Assembly: GCA_965214375.1 (NCBI GenBank)
Contig: OZ243947.1
Span: 868,001-932,000, forward strand
Reading direction: 5' to 3'
DNA length: 64,000 bases
Source of the DNA: Endobugula sp965214375
Lineage (GTDB): Bacteria > Pseudomonadota > Gammaproteobacteria > Pseudomonadales > Cellvibrionaceae
Under the pieces are notes generated by a model. That model searched no databases and was not told the DNA's origin. It saw only the letters and a program-made list of their open reading frames with translations. A program made the position numbers and the translations under genes. Each line of letters opens with the position of its first letter. Position 1 is the stretch's first letter. Positions 1-9,308 of the stretch are shown one piece after another.

Positions 1-216
1 TGTAACCCGCACTTGATGGCCTATGAAATATTACGGCTGCGTATCGACAAACTCGGCGATCTTGACATGCCTCTAGAGGAAGAACTCTTCGGTATGCTAA
101 GTGAAAAAGATTTGGAAATCTTGCAGCAAGAAGCCGATATTCTGGATGGTTTAGCCATTAACAAGGAGTTAGCTGACCGGGGGAAGTCTGATTCGGCAAG
201 CGCGGGAGCTGAGTAA
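1..216 (+). CDS. Mu-like phage tail assembly chaperone, 5' partial
   Basis: The reading frame is open from the left edge to a stop at 214-216, so the true start lies outside the window. The acidic, helical sequence directly upstream of a tape measure gene, with an alternative C-terminus reachable by frameshift, is the usual organisation of long-tailed phage tail assembly chaperones (gp41 region of Mu). Such proteins coat the tape measure protein while the tail tube assembles. Family assignment rests mainly on position and length because the sequence is poorly conserved. Confidence 0.6.
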   Translation, partial: CNPHLMAYEILRLRIDKLGDLDMPLEEELFGMLSEKDLEILQQEADILDGLAINKELADRGKSDSASAGAE

Positions 217-343
217 AACCGATAATCAATTAAGTTATACCACAGCCAATTCCCGCAAAGAGCTATTGGCTATGTCCGTTTCTGAATTATTTGCATTGCA
301 ACTGGATATTAACGAATGTCAACCGAAAACACCGTCAGCTTAG
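182..343 (+). other. Frameshifted C-terminal extension of the tail assembly chaperone (candidate -2 programmed frameshift)
   Basis: A run of five G at 179-183 precedes an open frame that has no start of its own, runs from 182 to a TAG at 341-343, and overlaps the tape measure start at 316. Reading GGG at 181-183 and slipping back two bases enters this frame at 182 and continues with Ser-Leu-Ile-Arg-Gln. A -1 slip would hit a TGA at 189-191, so only -2 (or +1) gives a long extension. Tail chaperone genes of many phages make such G and GT forms, and a -2 shift has been proposed for Mu relatives. Seen: frames and G run. Inferred: that the ribosome uses them. Confidence 0.55.
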
Positions 344-2169
344 TTGTCAATTTACGCGGAAATGTTGAGCGTCGTGCGCAACGCTTTTCGCAGAGCTTTG
401 GCCGTATGAGTGCTAAAAGTCGCCGACACTTGGCGACGATGAATCGTGGTGTGATGGGTCTGGAACGCACCATGGGGCGTTTGGGTAATCGGTATCTGGC
501 ATTAGGTTCTGGCGGTGCCCTTGCAGTAGCGGCTAAAGGTGTCGCTGATTTTGACTCGCAGATGGTACGTTTGGGGACGGATGCCAATTTGACCGAAGAG
601 CAAGTGAGTAAACTCAAAAAAAGTATCAAGGAAATTGCGAACGATAAAGACCGGCGTATTGATGATAATGTATTAAAAGATGCGACGGCACAGTTTTTAA
701 GTAAAACGGGTGACTATAGTTTTGTTGAGAAAAAAGAAAACCTGAAAAACCTCGGCTTTGTGATGCAAGGCTTGGGGGCTGATGCAGTTGATTCCGGTAA
801 TCTATTAGCTCAATTTTGGGAAAAGGGAATCCGTGACCCACAGCAAGTGACAGAAACACTTGATCGCCTATTCACACAATTTAGTCAGGGTTCTGTATCG
901 GTTAAAGATATTGCCCGTGTTAGTCCTAAATTATTCTCTGCGATATTAGCTCAAGGCCCTAAAGCGGTATCGCAAATGGGAGCATTAATTCAGGTATATA
1001 GTAAAACCAAAGGTAGTGCGGAGGAATCGACAACCTCGTTAATTTCGACGCTGTCTACGTTTAATGATCCCAAAAAACTTGAAACCATTAATAAAGCCCT
1101 TGTAGAAAGTGGAAAACAAAAAGTACATCTGGACGATGGTAACTTACGTGATGTACATACTCTGTTTTTAGATCTTGCTGAGGTGGCAGGTTATAGCGAA
1201 CAACGCTTGGCTACCGTGCTACCTATCGAAGCGATCAATGGTTTTAAATCACAGTTAAATCCTGAAAACCGTGCGCTATTAAAAAAGCTGTCAGATGGTG
1301 CAATTAATAAAGGCATGACTTTGGATGCCTCAGCTAAGAATGCCAAAAACGCCGCTGCGGCGATCCAGTTTTTATCGAATGTTGCATCACGCAAAGCCGA
1401 TGAGAATTTGTCTCAGCCAATTATTGATTTAGCCGAAGCCATTAATAATCTCGACGATAAAAAAATTGATGAGATTATTGAAAAAACCAAAACATGGGCG
1501 AAGGTTATCGGCGGTGTTTATCTGGCATTCAAGGGGATTCAACTAGCCAGTAATCTGGTGAATGTGGGGCGATCACTAAAAGGCAATAAAAAGTCTGCGG
1601 TTAATTCAGTATTGGGAAGTTCAGCAACCACACCGATGTTTGTTTGGGTGATCAACCAAGGCGTGGGTGGTGGCTTTGATAAAACCCGCAAAGGTAAAGG
1701 CCATATTAATACAGGTAATTCGTCTAAAGGAGCGAAAGGTGCTTGCAGCAAGATTGCAAACGGCGCACGTACATTAGGCAAAGCTGCCCCTGCACTATTA
1801 AGCCGTGCAGGTTATGTTGGTATGGCGGGTGGCGTTGGCTGGGGCATTGGTACATTCATTAATAAGAATTTTATCGAAGGCACCGCTGCCAGTGATTGTA
1901 TTGGTAAAAGTATCGCTCATGTCTTAATGGCCTTTGGTAGTGATGAAGCCCGCCGTGCATTAATTGCCAACGGTGACTTGCAAGAACGACCTACACCAAC
2001 CGTTTATAGCCGCAGCAACCCGGTACCGTCTGCCCCGACAGAGCCTGCCAAAGTCTTAATTGAAATCAAAGACCCGGCCAGTTTAATTCGTGCCGATGTT
2101 GAGCGTAATAACCGCGCACCGGAAACCGTTGTGGAGCAACTCCGTGGCGGCACGATGAGGTTGTACTAA
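316..2169 (+). CDS. Phage tail tape measure protein
   Basis: A 617-residue protein that would set tail length and travel with the DNA during injection. The N-terminus is basic and helical (residues 1-60), followed by an Ala/Gly-rich segment near 65-80 and the moderately conserved domain of TP901-type tape measure proteins (a PKLFSAIL-type segment near residue 200). Hydrophobic Gly-rich stretches near residues 490-520 could be the membrane-active part. It follows the chaperone and precedes the gpN homologue, as in Mu gene 42. The start at 316 lies inside the chaperone's frameshift extension. No lesion is visible. Confidence 0.85.
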   Translation: MSTENTVSLVVNLRGNVERRAQRFSQSFGRMSAKSRRHLATMNRGVMGLERTMGRLGNRYLALGSGGALAVAAKGVADFDSQMVRLGTDANLTEEQVSKLKKSIKEIANDKDRRIDDNVLKDATAQFLSKTGDYSFVEKKENLKNLGFVMQGLGADAVDSGNLLAQFWEKGIRDPQQVTETLDRLFTQFSQGSVSVKDIARVSPKLFSAILAQGPKAVSQMGALIQVYSKTKGSAEESTTSLISTLSTFNDPKKLETINKALVESGKQKVHLDDGNLRDVHTLFLDLAEVAGYSEQRLATVLPIEAINGFKSQLNPENRALLKKLSDGAINKGMTLDASAKNAKNAAAAIQFLSNVASRKADENLSQPIIDLAEAINNLDDKKIDEIIEKTKTWAKVIGGVYLAFKGIQLASNLVNVGRSLKGNKKSAVNSVLGSSATTPMFVWVINQGVGGGFDKTRKGKGHINTGNSSKGAKGACSKIANGARTLGKAAPALLSRAGYVGMAGGVGWGIGTFINKNFIEGTAASDCIGKSIAHVLMAFGSDEARRALIANGDLQERPTPTVYSRSNPVPSAPTEPAKVLIEIKDPASLIRADVERNNRAPETVVEQLRGGTMRLY

Positions 2170-3425
2170 TGGAAGATCGTTACCCAGCCCAACTTGGTGA
2201 TGTGCCTATTTTTGTCGATGGTGGCGAATTAACAGGTGGCCGTCGTGTGGTCAGTGATGAGTACCCGTATCGTGATGATCCATGGACAGATGATATGGGC
2301 CGCAAACAGCGTGTCTATACACTCAATGCATTTTTACTGAATGATAACGGCGATATTAAACAGCAGCGTGAGGCATTGTTACGGGTACTGGAAAGCGAAG
2401 GCACCACCGCAATTGTGCATCCGCGCTTTGGTAATTTGCGTGTGCAACTGGGTGAGTACAAATTGCGCTTTAGTGCTCGTACTGATCGTGAAGATTTTAG
2501 TGTTGAATGTTTACAACCCGGTGATACCAAACAACCACAAGTTGCCGCCAATACATTATCTTCGGTGAATCGTAGTGTGGCCCTGAATATGGACACCCAC
2601 ATGACGACCTTTGCTGATAACTTTAACGTGGACGCTGCGCCGCAGTTTGTGAAAGACGATGCACTTAGCCAAGTGCGTACTGGCTTGGCACAGTTGCGAT
2701 CATTAAGTGGTAATGTGCAAGGCGTGTTGTCGCCAGTGAGTGAAGTGACAGCGTTAATCGGTGATGTTGATAGCACACTGGATACCCTGATCAATACACC
2801 GTTGACATTGGCTAATAGCCTCGGCCAAGCCATTAGCCAGACCACGGGTTTATTTACCACGATTGATAACGGACTGAATGGCTTAAGTACTATTAACCAG
2901 CCATTTGCATCACTGGAACCCGTACCCAATGCCAGCGCCAATACGGCGTTATTTGCTGCCAGCCGTAATACACCCTCACGCCAGCAGCAACAGCAAAACC
3001 GCACCGCCGTAGCGAATGCGTTTAGCCGTTTGGCATTAACCCAAACCGTGCAGCATATGGCAACACTGGCCAGTGCTATTGCCGTAGACGACGTGAGCCA
3101 GTCACCTTTTAGCAGCTACAACGAAGCGCAACAGGTACGTGACCAATTAGCCGCGCAGCTCGATGCAGAAATGTTAATTGCTGATGATGCCAGCTATGTG
3201 GAACTGGAAGATTTACAGCATACCCTACACGCTCATATTGAGGCGCACGGTATTAACTTGCCACGGTTTAACCAGATCACGATTGCCAATACACAACCCT
3301 CCTTGGTGACAGCGTACCGCTTATACGGTGATGCCAGCCGTGCTGCGGATATTGTGGAACGTAATGCAATTCGCAATGCGGTGTTTGTAGAAAAGAACCA
3401 GCAACTGGAGTTGGCGAATGTCTGA
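2169..3425 (+). CDS. Mu gpN-like tail/DNA circularisation protein
   Basis: A 418-residue protein whose first ~100 residues look like the DNA circulation N-terminal family (DNA_circ_N): it opens with MEDRYPAQLGDVPIFVDGGE, followed by a YPYRDDPWTDDMGRK segment. In Mu the homologue gpN (gene 43) is a tail/baseplate component also linked to circularisation of injected DNA. The middle is rich in Leu, Thr and Asn and the C-terminus carries a short Gln run near residue 275. It abuts the tape measure stop (the A of the stop is the first base of this start) and overlaps the next gene by 8 nt, indicating translational coupling in one late operon. Confidence 0.8.
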   Translation: MEDRYPAQLGDVPIFVDGGELTGGRRVVSDEYPYRDDPWTDDMGRKQRVYTLNAFLLNDNGDIKQQREALLRVLESEGTTAIVHPRFGNLRVQLGEYKLRFSARTDREDFSVECLQPGDTKQPQVAANTLSSVNRSVALNMDTHMTTFADNFNVDAAPQFVKDDALSQVRTGLAQLRSLSGNVQGVLSPVSEVTALIGDVDSTLDTLINTPLTLANSLGQAISQTTGLFTTIDNGLNGLSTINQPFASLEPVPNASANTALFAASRNTPSRQQQQQNRTAVANAFSRLALTQTVQHMATLASAIAVDDVSQSPFSSYNEAQQVRDQLAAQLDAEMLIADDASYVELEDLQHTLHAHIEAHGINLPRFNQITIANTQPSLVTAYRLYGDASRAADIVERNAIRNAVFVEKNQQLELANV

Positions 3426-4476
3426 GTTTGTGATCGCCACTCCGAATGATCGCTGGCTGGGGTTTAAAACCATTGGCTTGGTGCGTTCCATGGAACGCGC
3501 AGCGGATGAGTTGGCAGCCACCTTTACCAGTAACCACTCCGGGGATATTCAGCAAGCACTGAATGAAAGTATTGCGGTGCAAATCTTTTTAGATAATGAA
3601 TTGTTGCTGACAGGCAACGGTACCGCCCGCTCACCGTCTTACGATGCCACGTCGATTGATCTTGCCTTTAATGCCAAAAGCCGCCTGGACGACTTGGTGG
3701 CCTGCTCTTTACCGGGCAAACAATTTAAGGGTCAAACCTTTCTGGCTGTTGCTAATCACCTGTGTGGTTTATTCGGTATTGAGGTACAGGTGGATAGTGG
3801 TGTAAATGCTAATCAGGTATTGCGCCAACCGAGCTTGGATGAAGGGCAACCCATTTGGGATTTTTTAGAGAGTGAAGCCCGTGCCTTGGCACTGCGTTTA
3901 ATGAGCACCGCCCAAGGCCATTTATTGATTACCCGAACCGGAGCGCGTACCGCCGCAGACCGTTTGGTATTGGGTGAAAATGTACTGCAAGGCTCTGCCG
4001 ACTTTAACCACGATGAACGCTTTAGTGAGTACATTGTGATGGGTAGCCAGAGCCGGGGCAATGAGCTACTCAGTGCCAGCAATATGAATATAACTCGCGG
4101 TGTGGCTAAAGATGAACACGTCAACCGCTATCGCCCATTAACCATTATGGCCGACGACGATCTGGACGCAGAGGCCTGTGAACGCCGTGCGCAATGGCAA
4201 CGCAATACCCATTATGGCCGTAGCCAATCAATCACTTATACCGTCGATGGCTGGCAACAAAGTAACGGTGAAACATGGCAAACCAATATGTTGGTTGAAA
4301 TGAATGACCCTGTGATGGGCATTAATGGTAACCGTTTGATTACCGAAACCCGTATGCGCCTGATTGATACCAGTGGCAAGAAAACCGATATTACCGTGAT
4401 GCCACCGGAAGCCATGCAACTGGTGAAGCTACCCCCCAAGGCAGAGAAAAAAGAGGTGGGCTTAAGTGCGCTATGA
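3418..4476 (+). CDS. Mu gp44-like baseplate hub protein
   Basis: A 352-residue protein in the position of Mu gene 44 (gpP), the trimeric baseplate hub related to T4 gp27 and the phage late D family. Supporting text includes the internal DEGQPIWDFLESEARALALR segment, typical of hub proteins, and a predicted beta-rich fold. It overlaps gpN upstream by 8 nt and the spike gene downstream by 11 nt, consistent with stoichiometric coupled translation of hub and spike. No truncation or frameshift is seen. Confidence 0.8.
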   Translation: MSEFVIATPNDRWLGFKTIGLVRSMERAADELAATFTSNHSGDIQQALNESIAVQIFLDNELLLTGNGTARSPSYDATSIDLAFNAKSRLDDLVACSLPGKQFKGQTFLAVANHLCGLFGIEVQVDSGVNANQVLRQPSLDEGQPIWDFLESEARALALRLMSTAQGHLLITRTGARTAADRLVLGENVLQGSADFNHDERFSEYIVMGSQSRGNELLSASNMNITRGVAKDEHVNRYRPLTIMADDDLDAEACERRAQWQRNTHYGRSQSITYTVDGWQQSNGETWQTNMLVEMNDPVMGINGNRLITETRMRLIDTSGKKTDITVMPPEAMQLVKLPPKAEKKEVGLSAL

Positions 4477-4993
4477 GTTGAACAACATTATCGGCAAGAT
4501 TCGCCGCTTGGTGACCTTAAAAGTGGTCAAGCGTGATGCGATTAAAAACAAGGTGCGTTATCTGCAAATTCAGATGAACGATGAATTTCCTGCGGATGAT
4601 ATTGAACACTTGGAAGCCTTTGGTTTTACCAGCCGAGTGTTGGAAAACGCCGATGCGGTGATCGTGAGTCGTGGCGGTAATGAAGGGAAATCCATTTGCA
4701 TTATGACCCCGGATCGTCGCTACCGTATTGATATCGATAAGGGCGAATCGGCGATGTATAACCACCATGGAGACAAGGTGGTGATGCGCCAAGATCGTGT
4801 GATTCAAATGGACGCTGCGGCCAAGGTATTAATCAATGCGCCACTTACCGAGTGTAATGATTTATTAGTGAAAGGCACCGCCACCATTACCGAGGACGCC
4901 ATCATTAATGATATTGCCTTTGTGCCGCATACGCACCGTGAACAAGGCGATGGTGCGTTGGTGTCGCCACCACAAAGTGGAGGGGGTAGTTAA
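4466..4993 (+). CDS. Mu gp45-like baseplate central spike
   Basis: A 175-residue protein matching Mu gp45, the membrane-piercing spike at the tail tip. The C-terminal part has the expected beta-helix composition, and a His-x-His pair (PHTHREQGDG, about residues 156-165) sits near the tip, where P2 gpV and Mu gp45 bind an iron ion. The C-terminus then ends in a Gly/Ser tail. Its first codons overlap the hub gene and its stop overlaps the next start (TAATG). Seen: motif and position. Family knowledge: metal-binding role. Confidence 0.82.
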   Translation: MRYELNNIIGKIRRLVTLKVVKRDAIKNKVRYLQIQMNDEFPADDIEHLEAFGFTSRVLENADAVIVSRGGNEGKSICIMTPDRRYRIDIDKGESAMYNHHGDKVVMRQDRVIQMDAAAKVLINAPLTECNDLLVKGTATITEDAIINDIAFVPHTHREQGDGALVSPPQSGGGS

Positions 4994-5442
4994 TGACGGC
5001 CTTACAGCTGGGTTTTAATTCTGCGATTACGCAGACCGATGTGGTGCTGGGGCAATCGTTACCTGTGGGCGATTGGCTAACGACGGTGATACATACGTCG
5101 TTGTTTACCAACAAACGCGCTGCCAATGATGAGCTGCCAGAGGGAGTGACCGATCCACAAGGTTACTGGGGCGATAGTTTTTTTAGTGACAGCTATGGCT
5201 CCTTACTGTGGACGCTGCGCCGTGAAAAGTTTGTCAATAATTTGGAAGGCCGTGTGCGGGATATGTGTTTGGATGCGTTGCAATGGCTGGTACGTGATAA
5301 GCATGTGAGCTGGCTGGATGTGATCACTACACGCAAGCCGGGTTCGAGCCGTGTGGAAATTATTGTGCAATACAAACGTGGGCTGACGGGTCAGCAAAAC
5401 AACGTGCAAGAACAGAGAGAGTTTTTTAATCATGCCGCTTAA
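4993..5442 (+). CDS. Mu gp46-like baseplate protein
   Basis: A 149-residue protein of the phage GP46 family, related to the T4 gp25-like wedge component that joins sheath and baseplate. The central part has the WGDSFFSDSYGSLLWTLRREK block characteristic of the family, followed by alternating hydrophobic segments. It overlaps both neighbours by a few bases. The downstream partner gp47, with which it forms the wedge, is interrupted, so this gene may be intact but without function if the prophage is dead. Confidence 0.8.
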   Translation: MTALQLGFNSAITQTDVVLGQSLPVGDWLTTVIHTSLFTNKRAANDELPEGVTDPQGYWGDSFFSDSYGSLLWTLRREKFVNNLEGRVRDMCLDALQWLVRDKHVSWLDVITTRKPGSSRVEIIVQYKRGLTGQQNNVQEQREFFNHAA

Positions 5443-6514
5443 TCGAGATTCATTAGCCACTATTCGTGAACGTATTGCCAATAATATCGAGCGATCTGTT
5501 CGCGGTGATGTCAACGGTGTGCCTTACGCTGCGGATGCGCATACACCGGGAACAAGTTACACCTAACTGGCTAACGTGGTCGCTGCGGTAGCCCATGGCT
5601 TATATGGCAACCAAGCCTATATTGCCGAGCAGATTCATACCAAAACCTGCGATGCGGAGACCTTGCTAAAAAAAGTGGCCGACGAATGGCTGCAACGTAT
5701 CCCCGCCGCTTATGCAACAGGTACCGCTACTATTACAGGTAACGACGGTGCCGTGATTCCTGCAATAACCGTATTGCAACACCAAGATGGACGACAGTAC
5801 CGCACAACTGATGAAGCGATTATTACAGGCGGTACCGCGACGCTGAATTTAGTGGCGATGGAAGCTGGCACTCGTAGCCATATTACCGATGGCGTGTTGT
5901 CATTGATTAGCCCGATCACAGGTGTGGATGGTGATGTGAGTGCAGCCACAGTCAGTGCAGGTGCCGAGATTGAAGATATTGAACGCCTGCGTGATCGCTT
6001 GCTGGACAAGCAACAGAACCCACCACTGGGCGGTAAAGATTATGACTATGTGGCATGGGCTAAAGCAGCGCATGTGGATGTAACCAAGGTGTGGATCACT
6101 CCACATGAAAATGGTATTGGCTCGATTGTGCTTCGCTTTGTGACCGAAGACTTGGCTGACCCGATCCAGACAGCCGCCCATATTCAGGCGGTGAAATCCT
6201 ATATCCAAACCATGCGCCCAGCGGGTTTGCGTAACTTTACCTTTGAGGCACCGGAAGCGGTAGAACTGGGGCTGGCCTTTTCATCACTGACACCGAACAC
6301 ACCCGAAGTACAACAAGCCATTGAAGCCGAGCAGCGCGATCTATTACGCAGAGAATCTATCGGCGGTGCCACCATTTTAGTGAGCCAGATTCGTGAAGCG
6401 ATCAGTGCGGCCGAAGGTGAACAGGATCATGTCATTAACTTAACCGAAAATATCGCATTGGCAAATAACCAGTTTGCGGTAGTGGGAGATATTGCATGGC
6501 CAAATCAGCAATAG
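5432..6514 (+). pseudogene. Mu gp47-like baseplate J protein, interrupted by an in-frame TAA
   Basis: The baseplate J-like wedge protein should be about 360 residues. Translation from ATG 5432 gives 44 residues ending at TAA 5564-5566; the same frame then continues immediately (LANVVAAVAHGLYG) and stays open to 6514 with no further damage. The VAHGLYG segment is a hallmark of gp47 homologues and should be contiguous with the N-terminus, so the stop is a point lesion and not a gene boundary. A GTG at 5576 could restart translation but has no clear ribosome binding site. Loss of this protein would prevent tail assembly. Confidence 0.85.
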
Positions 6515-7167
6515 CCTACCGCGACATGATGCTGGCTATGTTACCCCAGGGAGATGCGTGGCCCCGTGATGTGGATGGTGACTGGGCCAAGTTGTTTATG
6601 CCTTTTGCCGAAGAGTTTGCCAGAGTGGATATGACCAATGAGCAACTACAGGCCGAGATGCGACCCACCCAAACCGTTGCACTATTACCGGAATGGGAAA
6701 CCAACTACGCGCTGCCCAATGATTGCTCTTGCAATCTCGATCAAACTTTTACCCAACGCCGACAAGCGCTGGTTGCTAAATACAAAATGAGTGGCAATCA
6801 AAGCCGCGAGTTTTTTATTGGCGTGGCAAAAGACTTGGGCTTTGACATTTCCATCACTGAGTACGATGAGAATAACCCCGGCCCTTATGTAAGTTATCAA
6901 GGGATGCCCATTGATGGTGAGGACTGGAATTTTGTTTGGCAGATCAATGTGAATGCCACCAACACCAAACGCAGACAGTGTGGTGAACCTGTGGGTGAGC
7001 CGTTTTCTGTGTTTGATGAGAACTACCACGGCACCATCCCAATCACACGGCGGCAATGCGGCTCACAAAGTGGTGAGCCTTTAACGGTATGGGGTGGTGA
7101 ATTTTTAGAGTGTGTGATTCGTGATTTGGTACACGATCACCGAATTTTATTTTTTGTTTACATTTAA
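6496..7167 (+). CDS. Mu gp48-like tail protein (DUF2313)
   Basis: A 223-residue protein of the Mu gp48/DUF2313 family, a tail-tip component placed between the baseplate J protein and the fibre. The N-terminus reads YRDMMLAMLPQGDAWPRD, the classic family opening (LLPPGxAW), and the C-terminus ends with a hydrophobic strand after an Arg/His-rich segment, also typical. Two Cys-Gly-x-x-x-Gly-Glu-Pro repeats near residues 158 and 185 are conserved in the family. It overlaps gp47 by 19 nt. Confidence 0.8.
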   Translation: MAKSAIAYRDMMLAMLPQGDAWPRDVDGDWAKLFMPFAEEFARVDMTNEQLQAEMRPTQTVALLPEWETNYALPNDCSCNLDQTFTQRRQALVAKYKMSGNQSREFFIGVAKDLGFDISITEYDENNPGPYVSYQGMPIDGEDWNFVWQINVNATNTKRRQCGEPVGEPFSVFDENYHGTIPITRRQCGSQSGEPLTVWGGEFLECVIRDLVHDHRILFFVYI

Positions 7168-7178
7168 GGAGGCGCACT

Positions 7179-8249
7179 ATGGATTATCCCAGTAACCCAA
7201 TAGTGAAGTTACACAACGGTAAATTTACCGACGGCAACCAATCCGAAGGTATCGACCCTAGTCTTGACCCAGCATCGTGGATGAATGCGGTTACTGATGA
7301 GTTGTTGAATTTGATTACGGCGGCGGGGTTAACGCCGGATGAAAATATACTTAATCAAGTACTTCAAGCTATTCAAATAATGGATTTACAAACCATTAGT
7401 ACTATAAAGGATGGTATTGCTTCGGAAGGTGATACGCTGAAAAAGTTGTACGATTTATATCAGTCCTTACTTAATACTTCTCCCGTATCAAAAGGCTCAG
7501 TTGTTGGCGGTAGATTATCCGTCAATGTAGCCGATGCAACAGCCAACACATTAGACATACAACCGTTTGAGTGTATTGGTAAAAATGGCAATTTGATTAA
7601 AACATCTGTTGTGTATTCAAAAATAATCGACCAACCAATAGTCGATGGTGCTACGGGTGGTGGAGCAAAAACAGGGATAACTTCAATCTCTGCCAATAAT
7701 ACTTTCCATGTATATGCAATGCTCAAAAACGATGGGCAGGTCAATGTTGGCATTGATACCACCGATGCAACAGCCACATCGCTATTGTCTGTGATGACAA
7801 ATTATGTGGATGCACAGTTGCTTGGCTCTCTCCTATATGACGCTTCGGGTATCAGAGGCTTCTCTCAAGAGGGCAATGTTTTTACCTTAAAAAATGCTCG
7901 GCTTGGCGGTGTTATTCTCTCAGTAACGGGCGCTGGTACGCAAGTAAATTGCTATGTCCCTACGCATATTAATGCCGAGGGGATGTTTCATTTTCACTCA
8001 GCGTGGACGGGTGGTGTACTGGCGTTGCGACTAACGGAGTGGGATGCTGGAAACCAGTATGTTGCTGATACAGGCGATTATGATATGCGGATAGTGCCAT
8101 CGGGCGGTTCGTATTGCAGTATCCATAAAAATATCTTTGTTGGTGATGGTGAGGTCGCACGGTTTAGAGCAACCGCTCAGGCGTCCGCACCCACAGCGAC
8201 AAACTTTAATACCAAGGGATGGATAAACCACAGAATAGGTAAATTATGA
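7179..8249 (+). CDS. Phage tail fibre/receptor-binding protein
   Basis: A 356-residue protein directly after gp48, the place of the fibre gene in Mu-like phages. The first ~65 residues (GIDPSLDPASWMNAVTDELL...) are the typical fibre N-terminal attachment segment seen in many tail fibres. The rest is beta-rich and low in charge and resembles no family I can name; it should include the receptor-binding tip. A good ribosome binding site (AAGGAGG) lies about 9 nt upstream of the ATG. Its stop overlaps the next gene, suggesting a fibre and chaperone-like pair. Confidence 0.7.
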   Translation: MDYPSNPIVKLHNGKFTDGNQSEGIDPSLDPASWMNAVTDELLNLITAAGLTPDENILNQVLQAIQIMDLQTISTIKDGIASEGDTLKKLYDLYQSLLNTSPVSKGSVVGGRLSVNVADATANTLDIQPFECIGKNGNLIKTSVVYSKIIDQPIVDGATGGGAKTGITSISANNTFHVYAMLKNDGQVNVGIDTTDATATSLLSVMTNYVDAQLLGSLLYDASGIRGFSQEGNVFTLKNARLGGVILSVTGAGTQVNCYVPTHINAEGMFHFHSAWTGGVLALRLTEWDAGNQYVADTGDYDMRIVPSGGSYCSIHKNIFVGDGEVARFRATAQASAPTATNFNTKGWINHRIGKL

Positions 8250-8749
8250 TGAGTGATGAAAGCATTTATTTTGTAAGAGATGATAACGGCACCCCTGTTG
8301 GTTGGTCTCCTATGCAGCAAGAATTTACGGATAAAGAGCCGACCTTAAAAACCGATCAGGAATGGTTAGACTTTGAGTTAAAGCAAAACAAAGAGGGGTT
8401 GTTTTCCCGGTTGATGCAGTTGTGTGACAGCAAACAGGATGAGGATGAAAGCTACATGCTGAAACACAAAAACACCGTGGGACAACGGCGACGTTATCAA
8501 GATAAATACGAACGCGCATTGGCGGGTGAATTTTCTGCCGAAGAGAGAGCGGCGATTATTGCAAACTACGAAGCAACACGCGACGCCATTCGTGCCTTTG
8601 CTGATTTAATTGAGTTATTCCGACAAACGGTTGATGACTGGATTGTCGATGGTCAATTAGAAAAGGCAGAGCAAGCCATTACGGCTGCGGTTGCGTTTGA
8701 TGCAACCACCAACCAAGCCGATATTGAACAATTATTATCAAGTGTATAA
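8246..8749 (+). CDS. Tail-fibre-associated protein, possibly a fibre assembly chaperone
   Basis: A 167-residue, strongly charged and helical protein translated from an ATG overlapping the fibre stop (a second ATG follows at 8249). In Mu-like and P2-like phages the gene in this spot is usually a fibre assembly chaperone. The opening (IYFVRDDNGTPVGWSPMQQ) fits a short beta segment, and the rest is a long helical stretch. I do not recognise the conserved C-terminal motif of the Caudo_TAP family, so function comes from position only. Confidence 0.45.
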   Translation: MMSDESIYFVRDDNGTPVGWSPMQQEFTDKEPTLKTDQEWLDFELKQNKEGLFSRLMQLCDSKQDEDESYMLKHKNTVGQRRRYQDKYERALAGEFSAEERAAIIANYEATRDAIRAFADLIELFRQTVDDWIVDGQLEKAEQAITAAVAFDATTNQADIEQLLSSV

Positions 8750-8761
8750 ATAGGAGGCATT

Positions 8762-9229
8762 ATGAGTAATGTGATCTATGAATTTATCCCTGCCGTATCC
8801 TTTTGGGGTTCGGCAAAAGTCAAGGTGAATGTGCCAACGATGATTCAAGGCGTAGTGATACCCAGCGGCTTTATATCTGACGGTGCATCAATCCCACGTT
8901 GGTTGCCATTCGTGGGTTTGGTGTGCTGGTTATTAGCGGATTGGCTATCGGTCTGGTTTTATATTCCGGGACTGATCTTCTTGCTGGCACTGGCATTGTT
9001 CTCACGATTTGGCCTGTCATTTAATGCCGCACTACTCCACGACTACGAACTAAAGAGCAATATCGATCAGTGGTGGTCGTCGGGCTTACGTTTCTTTAAG
9101 CAACTGCGTCATGATGGTATTTGGTGGTGGGTGGCCTGTATCGCGTTTGTGTTAATGACAGGTTGGCAATGTGTCTTTGCTATTAAACGCTGGCTGGTGA
9201 GCTTTCGGAGGTGTGGCACACAATCATAG
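8762..9229 (+). CDS. DUF1353-like phage protein with membrane segments
   Basis: A 155-residue protein with the DUF1353 pattern: a beta-strand opening, then IPSGFISDGASIPRWLPF (about residues 35-52) and later AALLHDYEL (about 96-104). Unusually, three hydrophobic membrane-like segments are present: about residues 52-68, 70-85 (both between the two DUF1353 motifs) and 123-140. DUF1353 genes are common in phage late regions and function is unknown. A ribosome binding site (GGAGG) lies 5 nt upstream of the ATG. Membrane insertion suggests an envelope-related late role such as lysis or superinfection control, which is inference. Confidence 0.6.
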   Translation: MSNVIYEFIPAVSFWGSAKVKVNVPTMIQGVVIPSGFISDGASIPRWLPFVGLVCWLLADWLSVWFYIPGLIFLLALALFSRFGLSFNAALLHDYELKSNIDQWWSSGLRFFKQLRHDGIWWWVACIAFVLMTGWQCVFAIKRWLVSFRRCGTQS

Positions 9230-9244
9230 TTAAGAAGAACAGGC

Positions 9245-9276
9245 GACCATTGAATGGCGGCAACCACTCAATGGTC
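9245..9276 (+). terminator. Hairpin after the last late tail gene
   Basis: A 9-bp perfect stem (GACCATTGA with TCAATGGTC), a mismatch, three more pairs and a 6-nt loop. There is no U-tract, so it may be an mRNA processing or stability element and not an intrinsic terminator. It lies between the DUF1353-like gene and com. Confidence 0.5.
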
Positions 9277-9308
9277 ATCCTACATGAACAGAGCATGTAA
9301 GACCGAGG

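Noticed and set aside
2315..3004. A 229-codon minus-strand frame inside the gpN-like gene
   Set aside because: It is the antisense shadow of a conserved late phage gene, Cys/Ser-rich and without a ribosome binding site.
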